64,000 bases of DNA from Polyangia bacterium (GTDB taxonomy: Bacteria > Myxococcota_A > Polyangia > Nannocystales > Nannocystaceae): NCBI GenBank assembly GCA_030430565.1, contig JAUIKS010000024.1, positions 62,001-126,000 on the forward strand, given 5' to 3'. The first letter of the stretch is position 1. Each line of letters opens with the position of its first letter. Position numbers and translations under genes: made by a program. This document shows, piece by piece, positions 7,951 to 15,132 of the stretch. Under the pieces are notes generated by a model that had not been told where the DNA came from, did no database searches, and worked only from the letters and a program-made list of their open reading frames with translations.

Positions 7951-9288
7951 TTAGCGCAGGCGGATCGTCCCCGTCCACCAGGGGTACCAGCCCTCGTGCT
8001 CACCGCCGGCCTCACCCCAGCCGATCCGGAACGAGTCGCTCGGGTTCATCACGGTGTAGATGTCCGCGCCGCCTGGCCAGGCGAGCTCTTCGTTGTTCGA
8101 GGACCAGTTCTGGACGAGGTACGCCGCGTAGGACGTCACCGGCCCGGGCTCCGCCGCCGTCCCGAACGAGATGTCGCCCCAGCCAGAGCCCGCGTTCGCG
8201 GCGCTCCAGTTCGTCTGGTTGAAGTTGTTCGGATAAATATCCGAGGTGTAGTTCCCGGCCCCCGCGTTCGCCTTGAGCCCGTAGTCCTGCAGGTAGAACT
8301 CCTGGAAGGTCGGCGGCCACGGGAAGGTGTAGTGGTACGTGTGCACGCCGCTCGTGTCCGTCGTGAACGGGCGGCACATCTCGTCGATGCCTTCCGTTGG
8401 CGCCGCCTGGACCGCGACCATCTCTCCGCCCAGCATGTCGCTACACGCGATCGCCAGCGTGATCTCGGTCCAGCCGCCGCCGTCGGTCGTCATGTCGCAG
8501 AACGTCTCGAAGCTCGGGATGTCGCCGTCGAGATCGGGATCGATGGTGTACATCCCGTCGGTCGCCTCGCCGTCGAACTCGAGGATCGTCAGGCAGCTGT
8601 CGGGCACCGAGCAGTTCGTCAAGCAGCCGTCGCCTAACTCGCCGTTGCCGTCGTCACAGGTCTCGTCGCCGCCGTTGACCTCGCCGTCGCCGCAGAACGC
8701 CGCGAGCGTGCAGTCGGCGTTACAGCCCTCGTACTCGCCGTCATTGACGCCGTCGTCGCAGGCCTCGGGCCCGTTGAGCTCCGCGTCGCCGCAATAGGGC
8801 GCGAGCGCGAGGCAATCCTGATTGCAGCCGCCGTACTCGCCGTCGTTGACGCCGTCGTCGCAGGCCTCGCCCTCGTCGAGCTCTCCGTTTCCGCAGAGGT
8901 CGCCGTCGCCGTCGCCATCGCCGTCGCCGTCGCCGTCGCCGTCACCGTCGCCGTCGCCGTCGCCGTCACCGTCGCCGTCGCCGTCGCCATCGCCATCGCC
9001 ATCGCCGTCACCGTCGCCATCACCGTCACCGTCGCCGTCACCGTCGCCGTCGCCGCCGGTCGTCTCGCCCTGGCTCGCGCCGGTGGTTGGATCGGTCTCG
9101 GTCGCGCCGTCCGTGCCGGGGCCTGCGGAGGCGTCGGTCGCCCCCTCAGTCATGTCGGTCTCGGCCGTGTCCTCGGTCGTGTCGGAGCTTTCGCCCTCGC
9201 TGTCGCCGCAGCCGGCTGGGAGCGTGAGCAGGCCGAGCGAGAGTCCAAGTGAGATCAAGTACGCAGTACGCGTCGTGTCGCGTGTCAT
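7951..9288 (-). CDS. Secreted lipoprotein: Gly-Asp tract, Myxococcus Cys-rich repeats, fibrinogen-like domain
   Basis: The 445-residue protein starts with a signal peptide ending LTLPAGC. The Cys suggests lipidation, though Pro at -3 is not a classic lipobox. A Ser/Thr/Glu/Asp-rich linker leads into about 26 Gly-Asp dipeptides. Three disulfide repeats of the myxobacterial type follow (CG-x-G-E-L-x-E-G-E-x-C-D-D-G ... C-N-x-D-C). The C-terminal half resembles a fibrinogen-related or lectin fold, with the DMTTDGGGWT signature. The architecture suggests a surface-displayed adhesin or glycan-binding protein on a long flexible acidic stalk that may bind calcium; this is inferred. Such proteins are typical of Nannocystis-like myxobacteria. 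It is monocistronic. Confidence 0.85.
   Translation of the reverse strand: MTRDTTRTAYLISLGLSLGLLTLPAGCGDSEGESSDTTEDTAETDMTEGATDASAGPGTDGATETDPTTGASQGETTGGDGDGDGDGDGDGDGDGDGDGDGDGDGDGDGDGDGDGDGDGDGDGDGDGDGDLCGNGELDEGEACDDGVNDGEYGGCNQDCLALAPYCGDAELNGPEACDDGVNDGEYEGCNADCTLAAFCGDGEVNGGDETCDDGNGELGDGCLTNCSVPDSCLTILEFDGEATDGMYTIDPDLDGDIPSFETFCDMTTDGGGWTEITLAIACSDMLGGEMVAVQAAPTEGIDEMCRPFTTDTSGVHTYHYTFPWPPTFQEFYLQDYGLKANAGAGNYTSDIYPNNFNQTNWSAANAGSGWGDISFGTAAEPGPVTSYAAYLVQNWSSNNEELAWPGGADIYTVMNPSDSFRIGWGEAGGEHEGWYPWWTGTIRLR
8900..9055 (-). repeat. Hexanucleotide tandem repeat encoding (Gly-Asp)n
   Basis: About 26 copies of a GGC-GAC type hexamer lie inside the lipoprotein gene. Synonymous differences are scattered among copies (GGT and GAT variants), which lowers the chance of slippage, although the length could still vary between strains. 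On the plus strand it reads as GTCGCC repeats. Confidence 0.9.
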
Positions 9289-9319
9289 CGAGCCACCTCG
9301 TGTTAAGAGAGTGGCTCGG

Positions 9320-9325
9320 AGTATA
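9320..9325 (-). promoter_or_regulatory. Possible -10 element for the Gly-Asp lipoprotein gene
   Basis: TATACT on the minus strand lies about 32 bases before the start codon, in an AT-rich pocket. No clear -35 is seen at 16-18 bases, so this is a tentative call. Confidence 0.3.
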
Positions 9326-9358
9326 GTTGTTCAAAATGTCTTAAGGGTCATGTTAAAC

Positions 9359-9375
9359 CGTGGCGTTTCGCCACG
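9359..9375 (-). terminator. Hairpin after the twin-CX3C lipoprotein gene
   Basis: CGTGGCG and CGCCACG pair perfectly around a 3-base loop, and on the minus strand GTTTAACA follows. It lies about 50 bases after the stop at 9425 and is a plausible rho-independent terminator with a weak T-tract. Confidence 0.5.
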
Positions 9376-9424
9376 CGGCGGCCGGGCCGCGGGCTCGGTC
9401 AGCCCGGCGGCCGCGGGTCGGCGA

Positions 9425-9937
9425 TCAGGAGGACGCGGCCCGCTCGGCCGTCGCGGCGTTCTTGCAGTTCAGGTAGCAGGTGTGCATGTTCGTCGTGCGC
9501 TCGGTGTCGGCGTCGCAGCTGCTCACGCACTCGCGCAGCGAGTTGACCTCGGCCTCGAAGGCGAGCTTCTCCGGCTTCGGCTCGATGGTGTGCACCGCGG
9601 ACTTGGCCGCCGCGCCGCAGTTGAGCTTGCAGGTCTCGAGCGCGTCGCCTTCGTGGTCGACGTGACACTTCGCGTGGCAGTCCGCGTAGTACGAGAGCGC
9701 CCCGTTGACGGTCGTGAGCGGCGTCTTGTTCGCGCTCGCGGCCTCATCGCTGTCGGCTGGCGTCTTCGCGCTCGTCGGCGCGAGGTCTGAGTCAGGCGCG
9801 CCGCGCTTGGTGTCGCGCTCCGCGACCTTCTCGGCGCGATCGATCGCCGCGCTCGTGTCGCAGGCCACGGCCGCCACGCTGGCGAGCGTGATCGCGGCGA
9901 GCGGGAGGATTTGTTGGATGGTTCGGATCATGTTCAT
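9425..9937 (-). CDS. Lipoprotein with two twin-CX3C units
   Basis: This 170-residue exported protein is of no family I recognise. A signal peptide (residues 1-25) ends in VAAVAC, and Cys26 could be lipidated. A flexible Asp/Ala/Ser-rich linker runs to about residue 75. The rest holds eight Cys in a regular pattern: C87-x3-C91-x11-C103-x3-C107 and C137-x3-C141-x12-C154-x3-C158. Each half has the spacing of a twin-CX3C helical hairpin clamped by two disulfides, the layout of mitochondrial small Tim proteins and CHCH domains, so it likely folds oxidatively in the periplasm or at the outer membrane. A binding or scaffold role is inferred. The start ATG at 9937 gives a good signal peptide. Three 10-base repeats lie just upstream. 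Confidence 0.75.
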   Translation of the reverse strand: MNMIRTIQQILPLAAITLASVAAVACDTSAAIDRAEKVAERDTKRGAPDSDLAPTSAKTPADSDEAASANKTPLTTVNGALSYYADCHAKCHVDHEGDALETCKLNCGAAAKSAVHTIEPKPEKLAFEAEVNSLRECVSSCDADTERTTNMHTCYLNCKNAATAERAASS

Positions 9938-9960
9938 TTGTCGTGCTTGCTCGTGTGCTT

Positions 9961-9999
9961 TCTTGGGTCGTCTTGGGTCTTCTTGGGTCGTCTGTTGGG
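9961..9999. repeat. Ten-base tandem repeat upstream of the twin-CX3C gene
   Basis: TCTTGGGTCG, TCTTGGGTCT and TCTTGGGTCG follow one another, then a degenerate TCTGTTGGG. The period equals about one DNA turn, which would place each copy on the same helix face. The array lies 24 bases before the start codon at 9937, in the leader or promoter, so it may be regulatory. Confidence 0.65.
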
Positions 10000-10021
10000 C
10001 TCTCGTTTCAGGCGAGGGCGC

Positions 10022-10201
10022 TTACGCGGACGCGCCGCGGAAGACGCCGACGATCCCGGAGATCACGGCGAAGACGAGGAACACGAAGAACAGCGTCTGC
10101 GCGATGCCGATGCCGGCGCCGGCGATGCCGCCAAAGCCGAACATCGCGGCGAGCAGGGCGATGACGAAGAAGATGATGGTCCATTTCATGAGGGTGTTCA
10201 T
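10022..10201 (-). CDS. DUF1328 family small membrane protein
   Basis: A 59-residue protein with two predicted membrane helices (WTIIFFVIALLAAMFGFG and AQTLFFVFLVFAVISGIVG) joined by a Gly/Ala loop. This is the compact layout of the YtjA/DUF1328 family found in many proteobacteria. The function is unknown; members are often linked to stress or envelope conditions. The ATG at 10201 has an AAGGAA ribosome site a few bases upstream and is preferred to a longer frame with no membrane signal upstream. It ends 84 bases before the twin-CX3C lipoprotein gene on the same strand, so the two might share a transcript. Confidence 0.85.
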   Translation of the reverse strand: MNTLMKWTIIFFVIALLAAMFGFGGIAGAGIGIAQTLFFVFLVFAVISGIVGVFRGASA

Positions 10202-10500
10202 TGGGATTCCTTGGGGCGCTGCGGGGTGAGCTGTGAGGTGCGCGCCTGCTCCGCGCGAGCGAGGCAGCGTCTCGAGCTCGCGTCGGGGAGGCGGGTGTCG
10301 TCGCGGCGGCGTGTTTGCGAGGCGCCGCGCGCTGTGTGTGTGTGTCGCTATGTCTTTGTGCACATGTCATGCCAGCCGCGAAGGCGCGCTCACGAGGCGG
10401 GTTCGCCGGGTCGCGGGGGTCCGCGCGCGCGGCGGGTGTGTCAATTGGAGTCGTCGTGCGGATCTGCGTCGGCTGGTGGCCGCCCGCGGGGGGAGCTGGC
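10202..10500. other. Divergent intergenic region with a palindrome
   Basis: The region separates the DUF1328 gene (minus) from the lipoprotein hydrolase gene (plus). It holds a GT-rich run near 10334-10346 and an imperfect copy of the ATGTC-N6-GACAT palindrome at 10351-10366. No gene is supported. Confidence 0.5.
10351..10366. promoter_or_regulatory. Imperfect copy of the ATGTC-N6-GACAT palindrome
   Basis: ATGTC, six bases, then CACAT: one base differs from the perfect palindromes at 13429-13444, 13506-13521 and 35110-35125. It lies about 150 bases from the start codons of both divergent neighbours. Confidence 0.35.
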
Positions 10501-11247
10501 ATGCTCGCGCTCGTGGTCGCGCGCACGACTCGACGGCAGCTGCTCGCCGCGCTCGCGAGCGCCTCGGTGGTCGGCTGCAGGCCGCTCTCGAACCTCGTGG
10601 AGCCGAGCGTCGCCCGGTTCCCGAGCCCGGGCGGAGAGCGCACCGAGGAGCTGTTGATCATCCTCCCAGGCGCGACCGACACCCCCGAGGACTTGGAGCG
10701 GCACGGCGTCATCAAGACGCTCCGCGACGCCGGCTGCGCCTGGGACATCCTCGTGCTCTACCGGCTCGCGCCCTCCTACGCGCTCGGCGACGTCGTGGCC
10801 GATCTTCGCGGGGATATCGTCGCGGCGGGCGAGCGGAGTCGTCGGGTTTGGCTCTCGCTCTCGGCGGGAGGGCTCGTCGCGTTTGACTACGCGCGGCTGT
10901 ACCCCGACGACGTGGACAGGATCGTCGCGTTCGCGCCGTTTCTCGGCCCCAAGATCATCCTCGACGAGATCGTCGAGGCCGGCGGGCTCACGACTTGGAC
11001 GCCTGAGCCGCCGGTCGAGGAGATCGAGCGCACCTGGATGTGGCTGCGCGGCTACGGGACCGGCGAGCCGCGACCGACGCTCGATCTCTACTGGGGGCTG
11101 CGCGACCCCTTCTCACGGGCGCAGGAGCTGCTCGCGGAGGTCCTGCCGGCGTCGCGGCTGCACCTGCTGCCCGGCGATCACGAGTGGCCGAGCTTCATCG
11201 CGATGTTCACCGCGTTCGCCGAGCAGTATGTCCCCAAAGACCTGTGA
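10501..11247 (+). CDS. Tat-exported lipoprotein with alpha/beta-hydrolase fold
   Basis: From the ATG at 10501, which has GGGGAG at ribosome-site distance, the product is 248 residues. The N-terminus has a twin-arginine signal (RTTRRQLLAAL) and a lipobox ending SVVGC, so it should be exported folded and lipidated. The body is an alpha/beta-hydrolase: LLIILPGATDTPEDL (oxyanion side), LSLSAGGLVAFDYA around the putative nucleophile Ser, GLRDPF as the likely acid, and LPGDHEWPSF with the likely His. The nucleophile elbow reads S-L-S-A-G rather than G-x-S-x-G. The substrate is unknown; an esterase or lipase is the simplest guess. It converges with purT. Confidence 0.75.
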   Translation: MLALVVARTTRRQLLAALASASVVGCRPLSNLVEPSVARFPSPGGERTEELLIILPGATDTPEDLERHGVIKTLRDAGCAWDILVLYRLAPSYALGDVVADLRGDIVAAGERSRRVWLSLSAGGLVAFDYARLYPDDVDRIVAFAPFLGPKIILDEIVEAGGLTTWTPEPPVEEIERTWMWLRGYGTGEPRPTLDLYWGLRDPFSRAQELLAEVLPASRLHLLPGDHEWPSFIAMFTAFAEQYVPKDL

Positions 11248-11265
11248 AGAGGCTGGCCGCCGCGC

Positions 11266-12468
11266 TCACTGGGGGTCGACGAGCACGCGCACGCGCGCGG
11301 CGGCGTCGTTGGCGAGCGCGCGGGCGCGGGTCGTGTCCTCCGCGTAGCTGATCGCGACGCCCATGCGTCGATGCGTACGGGTCGTGGGCTTGCCGAACAG
11401 GCGCAGGTGCACGCGCGGGTCGGTGGCGAGCGCCTCGCCGACGCCGGTGAAGCGCGGGTTTTTGCCTGGCTCTTCAGCCAGGATCACGGAGGAGGCCCCG
11501 GGCGCGCGCTGGCCGATGACGCCGATCGGGAGCCCGAGGATCGCGCGGACGTGGAGTTCGAACTCGCTCATGTCCTGGGTCGCCATCGTCACCATGCCGG
11601 TGTCGTGGGGGCGCGGGCTGACCTCGCTGAAGAGCACGCCGTCGGCCTCGTCGCCGGTGATGAAGAGCTCGACGCCGAACAGCCCGCGGCCGCCGAGCGC
11701 GGTCGTCACCCGCTCGGCGATCTCCTGGGCGCGCGCGAGCGTCTCGGCCGAGAGCGGCTCGGGCTGCCACGACTCCATGTAGTCGCCGCGCTCCTGCCGG
11801 TGCCCGACCGGCGGGCAGAACAGCGTGCCCTCGTCTTTGGTGCGGACGGTGAGCAGCGTGATCTCGGTGTCGAAGGAGACGAAGCCCTCGATGATCACGC
11901 GGGCCGAGCGACCGCGTGAGCCCTCGAGCGCGTAGCGCCAGGCCTTCTCGATGTCGGCGGGCGTCTTGATGGTGCTCTGACCCTTGCCCGAGGAGGACAT
12001 CACCGGCTTGACGACGCAGGGCAGGCCGAGCTCGCGCACGGCCGCCTCGAACTCGGCGAAGGACTCGGCGAAGCGGTACGGGCTGGTCGGCAGCTCGAGC
12101 TCCTCGGCGGCGAGCCGGCGGATGCCCTCGCGGTCCATGGTCAGCCGGGTCGCGCGGGCGGTGGGGATCACGGTCCAGCCCTCGCGCTCGAGCTCGATCA
12201 GCGTGTCGGTCGCGATCGCCTCGATCTCGGGCACGATGTAGTGCGGCCTCTCGCGCTCCACGACCGCGCGGACGGCCGCGGGGTCCTGCATGTCGAGGAC
12301 GTGGCAGCGGTGGGCGAGCTGCATCGCCGGCGCGTTCGCGTAGCGGTCGCAGGCGATCACCTCGACGCCGAGGCGCATGGCCTCGAGGGTGACCTCGCGG
12401 CCGAGCTCGCCGGAGCCGAGCATGAGGACGCGCGTCGCGGACGGACAGAGAGCTGTGCCGAGTTCCAT
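11266..12468 (-). CDS. purT: Formate-dependent phosphoribosylglycinamide formyltransferase (GAR transformylase 2)
   Basis: A 400-residue ATP-grasp enzyme of purine synthesis that uses formate and ATP to formylate glycinamide ribonucleotide, avoiding 10-formyl-tetrahydrofolate. N-terminal preATP-grasp motif GSGELGREVTLEAMRLGVEVIACDRYANAPAMQ is near identical in style to PurT. It is followed by EIEAIAT, the ATP-grasp loop PVMSSSGKGQS, EGFVSFDTEITLLTVR, and the metal-binding GLFGVELF and FSEVSPRPHDTGMVT. Length matches the family (about 390-400). It stands alone, ending 18 bases from the convergent hydrolase stop. Confidence 0.96.
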   Translation of the reverse strand: MELGTALCPSATRVLMLGSGELGREVTLEAMRLGVEVIACDRYANAPAMQLAHRCHVLDMQDPAAVRAVVERERPHYIVPEIEAIATDTLIELEREGWTVIPTARATRLTMDREGIRRLAAEELELPTSPYRFAESFAEFEAAVRELGLPCVVKPVMSSSGKGQSTIKTPADIEKAWRYALEGSRGRSARVIIEGFVSFDTEITLLTVRTKDEGTLFCPPVGHRQERGDYMESWQPEPLSAETLARAQEIAERVTTALGGRGLFGVELFITGDEADGVLFSEVSPRPHDTGMVTMATQDMSEFELHVRAILGLPIGVIGQRAPGASSVILAEEPGKNPRFTGVGEALATDPRVHLRLFGKPTTRTHRRMGVAISYAEDTTRARALANDAAARVRVLVDPQ

Positions 12469-12585
12469 GATCAGTTGTTCTCCCCGCTCCGGCCGCGCTC
12501 GCGCTCGTGGCGGAGAGGCGCGGAGACGCGCGGAGCATAGAGGCGCGACGACGCGCGGCGCAAGCCGCGGGAGCCTGTTCGGCCG

Positions 12586-13326
12586 CTACTTCCCGAAGTG
12601 GAAGCCGAGCGTGATCATCGCGTCGATCCCGATGGCGGTGTAGTAGCCGAAGTCGACGAGCGCGCCGATGCTGATGCGCTCGGTGATCTTCCCGTAGCCG
12701 CCGACACCGGCGGTCGCGCGGAAGCCGGGGAGCAGGAAGGACGTGTCGGTCGCGCCGTCGGAGGCGTGCAGCAGGCCGAGGCCGAAGGTCGCGTGAAAGA
12801 ACACCGCGAATTTTTCGTAGTTGCCGCCGCCGATGATGAAGTCGCCGTTGAGCGTGAGGATCCCGAGGCGATCCTGGGCCGCGGGATCGACCATGTAGCC
12901 GTAGTGCAGCGCCGGGCCGCCGCCGACCATGAAGCCGCCCCTCCACCCCTGCTTCCACGCGGCGAAGCGAAACGCTGGGCCGTAGGCGTTGTAGGTGCCG
13001 GCGATGAGGAACTCCCCGCCTGGTTGCAGCTGCAGGTTCCACTCTTTGTGCTTGCGCTTCCCCGTGTCGGCGGGCGGGGGCGCGGCGGACGGATCCCCTG
13101 GCGGGGGCGCGTCGCTCGAGTCGCCCGCGCTCGCCTCCTCGTCCGGCGCCTCTTCGCCGAGGTCGTCGTCTTCGTCTGGGTCCGCGCCGGGCTCCTCGAA
13201 GGTGTCGCTCGTGTCCGCGTCGTCCTCCGGCTGCGCGAGGCGCAGCGTGAGCGGCGGGAGCCCGACGCTGGCGATCGGCGAGGGCGCGGCGAGCAAGACA
13301 GACTGCAGGAGCTGGGCGGCGATCAC
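12586..13326 (-). CDS. Putative outer-membrane or secreted beta-rich protein with acidic linker
   Basis: This 246-residue protein is of no named family. A short N-terminal hydrophobic segment looks like a signal peptide. Residues about 33-90 are an Asp/Glu/Pro/Ala-rich linker. The remaining 155 residues have alternating hydrophobic and Gly/aromatic strands (NLQLQPGGEFLIAGTYNAYG, RGGFMVGGGPALHYGYM, ISIGALVDFGYYTAIG) and end in a strand, as in small outer-membrane beta-barrels. The start is GTG at 13326. Two copies of a perfect ATGTC-N6-GACAT palindrome lie about 100-195 bases upstream, which suggests regulation by a dimeric factor. The barrel call is inferred from strand pattern only. Confidence 0.65.
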   Translation of the reverse strand: MIAAQLLQSVLLAAPSPIASVGLPPLTLRLAQPEDDADTSDTFEEPGADPDEDDDLGEEAPDEEASAGDSSDAPPPGDPSAAPPPADTGKRKHKEWNLQLQPGGEFLIAGTYNAYGPAFRFAAWKQGWRGGFMVGGGPALHYGYMVDPAAQDRLGILTLNGDFIIGGGNYEKFAVFFHATFGLGLLHASDGATDTSFLLPGFRATAGVGGYGKITERISIGALVDFGYYTAIGIDAMITLGFHFGK

Positions 13327-13423
13327 GAGATCACGGTACGAGAGGCCGCGCGAGCTCCGAAGCCGCGGCGCGGCGGCTGTGATCTCGGTCGCGCGTTCGC
13401 GGGAGCACGCAGGCGCGTGAGCG

Positions 13424-13449
13424 ACAATATGTCTTTATCGACATGTTGT
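13424..13449. promoter_or_regulatory. Palindrome ACAATATGTC-N6-GACATGTTGT (site A)
   Basis: Ten-base arms with one mismatch flank the spacer TTTATC. The core ATGTC-N6-GACAT matches sites B and C. It is about 100 bases upstream of the start at 13326 and is likely an operator for a homodimeric regulator. Confidence 0.55.
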
Positions 13450-13505
13450 TTAGATACGTCGTTCCTCACGCGCGCGCGCGGGCGCGAGCGCGACTTGGAT
13501 CGTAG

Positions 13506-13521
13506 ATGTCTCTAGCGACAT
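13506..13521. promoter_or_regulatory. Palindrome ATGTC-N6-GACAT (site B)
   Basis: A second perfect core copy 77 bases from site A, with spacer TCTAGC. It lies in the same intergenic region, upstream of the putative outer-membrane protein gene. Confidence 0.5.
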
Positions 13522-13577
13522 TTTTGCAGCGACGGCGATCGTGACGATCGCGGCGCGTGGACGCTCGTTGAGAGCGG

Positions 13578-14447
13578 CTAGTCGCGGGCGCCCGCGGGCG
13601 CCGGCTTCGTGAACACGAGCCGGGTGTAGCTGGGGACGAAGCCGCAGCGCTCGGCGTTGCGCTGGGTCGGGGATCCCGGGTCGCCGACGATCTGCGCGAG
13701 CGAGCAGCCAGCGCGCGCGGCGAGCAGCAGGCGTCGCTCGATCAGCGCGCGCTGGATGCCGCGGCGGCGGTGAGCCGCGCGCGTCCAGGCGCCGCTGAGG
13801 CAGGCCACGCCGTCGTGGATGTTGAGCGCGCCGGCGGCGACCGGCGCGGCGGGCTCTCCCGCGGCCCAGGCCAGCAGTCGCGGACCGGCCGGGCGCTGAA
13901 ACGAGCTGCGTCCGACATCGCGGATCATCGCGTGCAGCTCGGGCGGATCGCCGCCCGGCGCGAAGGCGTCGGCGAGACCCAGCGCGTAGGCCTCGGTGTG
14001 CTCGGCTGTTGCTTCGCGCAGCTCGACGTCGTCGGGGCCGCTGGACTCGAGGCGCCGCGCGTCCTTCTCGATGTCGGCGAGCGAGCGCACCAAGACGGCT
14101 TCGAAGTGATCCGGCCGAAACCCGCGGTCGACGAGCCGCCCGGCGAGGGACGGATCGGCGAGCGGGCACAGGTCGAGCTCGGCTCGCGAACCGCGGGAGA
14201 AGTAGAAGCGCTCGACGTGATCGAGCTCCTCCTCGCTGACGGGCCCGTCGAGCCCGAGCCCGAGCGCGTGGCTGAGGAACGAGTCGACGCCGCAGAAGAT
14301 CAGCGAGCCGCCGGCGACGCGCTCGATCGCGACCTCGACGCGACCGGGGAACAGCGTCGCCTCCGCCCGCGCGGCGGACTCTCCGTCGAGCGCGTTGGCC
14401 CGCTCGAGTCGGCGCGCGAGCGCGAGGTCGTGGTGGAGGACGGTCAC
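13578..14447 (-). CDS. GNAT family N-acetyltransferase
   Basis: Taking the GTG at 14447, the first start after the upstream gene ends, gives 289 residues. The C-terminal GNAT domain is seen in AGALNIHDGVACLSGAWTRAAHRRRGIQRALIERRLLLA, where RRRGIQRAL is the acetyl-CoA pyrophosphate-binding loop, followed by PTQRNAERCGF, which matches the motif B end (N-x-x-GF). The N-terminal half (FCGVDSFLSHALGLGL) is a second, GNAT-like half, as in two-domain acetyltransferases. The substrate is unknown. The gene starts 41 bases after the COQ4-like gene on the same strand, so the two may be co-transcribed and controlled from the operators at 15133-15171. Confidence 0.82.
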   Translation of the reverse strand: MTVLHHDLALARRLERANALDGESAARAEATLFPGRVEVAIERVAGGSLIFCGVDSFLSHALGLGLDGPVSEEELDHVERFYFSRGSRAELDLCPLADPSLAGRLVDRGFRPDHFEAVLVRSLADIEKDARRLESSGPDDVELREATAEHTEAYALGLADAFAPGGDPPELHAMIRDVGRSSFQRPAGPRLLAWAAGEPAAPVAAGALNIHDGVACLSGAWTRAAHRRRGIQRALIERRLLLAARAGCSLAQIVGDPGSPTQRNAERCGFVPSYTRLVFTKPAPAGARD

Positions 14448-14488
14448 GGCCCCCGAAGGGTAGCGCGCTTCGTAGGCTCGTAGCCGTC

Positions 14489-15118
14489 TCAGGCGGGCAG
14501 GTAGCCGGCGCCGGCGTCCGCGAGGCCGAGCTCGCCGCGGACCTCCTCGAGATCGCGCGTGAGCCACTCCTCGAGTCGCAGCGTGATCAGCAGCGGCGCG
14601 CGCTTGGCCATGGCGCGGCCGCGCTTCCAGCAGGCCCACGCGCGGCGGAGCTGCAGCGGGCAGCGCAGCGGCGCGACGGCCAGGGCGGCGAAGCCGGCGA
14701 CGCGAAACGTGGCGCTCCAGTTCTGCGCGCCGACGAAGGCCCACACCCCGACCTCGCCGGGCCAGGTCGTGTCGAAGCCGGTGAGCACGTGCACCATGTC
14801 GTGGATGATCCCGTAGCGGACGACGAACGCGTTGCGGGCGACGAGCTCGGGATCGAGCGCGCCGGTCAAGGCGATCGGCTGCAGCTCGTTGAGACGAAGG
14901 AAGCGCTCGTACTCGTGACCGAAGGTGCCGGCGGGCAGGGCGGCCAGCTCGGCGAGATCGAGCTGCGGGTGGTAGCCGCGCACGGCGTCGAGCTGCTTCT
15001 CGATCTCCGGACGCGCGCGGGTGCCGCCGAGTTCGCTCTTGAGCGCCGGAACATCACCAATTCGCGCTGGATCGGCCATAGCGGCGCGAACTTCTCGAAA
15101 TAGCTGCCAACGGGTCAT
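14489..15118 (-). CDS. COQ4-like protein
   Basis: A 209-residue protein with the COQ4 hallmark HD-x2-H-x11-E: His106, Asp107, His110 and Glu122 in HDMVHVLTGFDTTWPGE. In the family these residues bind Zn and sit beside a lipid-binding pocket. Eukaryotic COQ4 is needed for ubiquinone synthesis. Bacterial homologues occur outside ubiquinone makers, and myxobacteria usually use menaquinone, so a role here in ubiquinone is not assured. The start ATG at 15118 is clear. The gene is divergent from a TetR gene, with a double palindrome between them, and is probably repressed by it. Confidence 0.85.
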   Translation of the reverse strand: MTRWQLFREVRAAMADPARIGDVPALKSELGGTRARPEIEKQLDAVRGYHPQLDLAELAALPAGTFGHEYERFLRLNELQPIALTGALDPELVARNAFVVRYGIIHDMVHVLTGFDTTWPGEVGVWAFVGAQNWSATFRVAGFAALAVAPLRCPLQLRRAWACWKRGRAMAKRAPLLITLRLEEWLTRDLEEVRGELGLADAGAGYLPA

Positions 15119-15132
15119 GCGTGGAACCTCTT

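Noticed and set aside
8900..9055. Tandem repeat mistaken for a CRISPR array or satellite
   Set aside because: It is a 6-base unit in frame within a lipoprotein gene, with no spacers and no cas genes.
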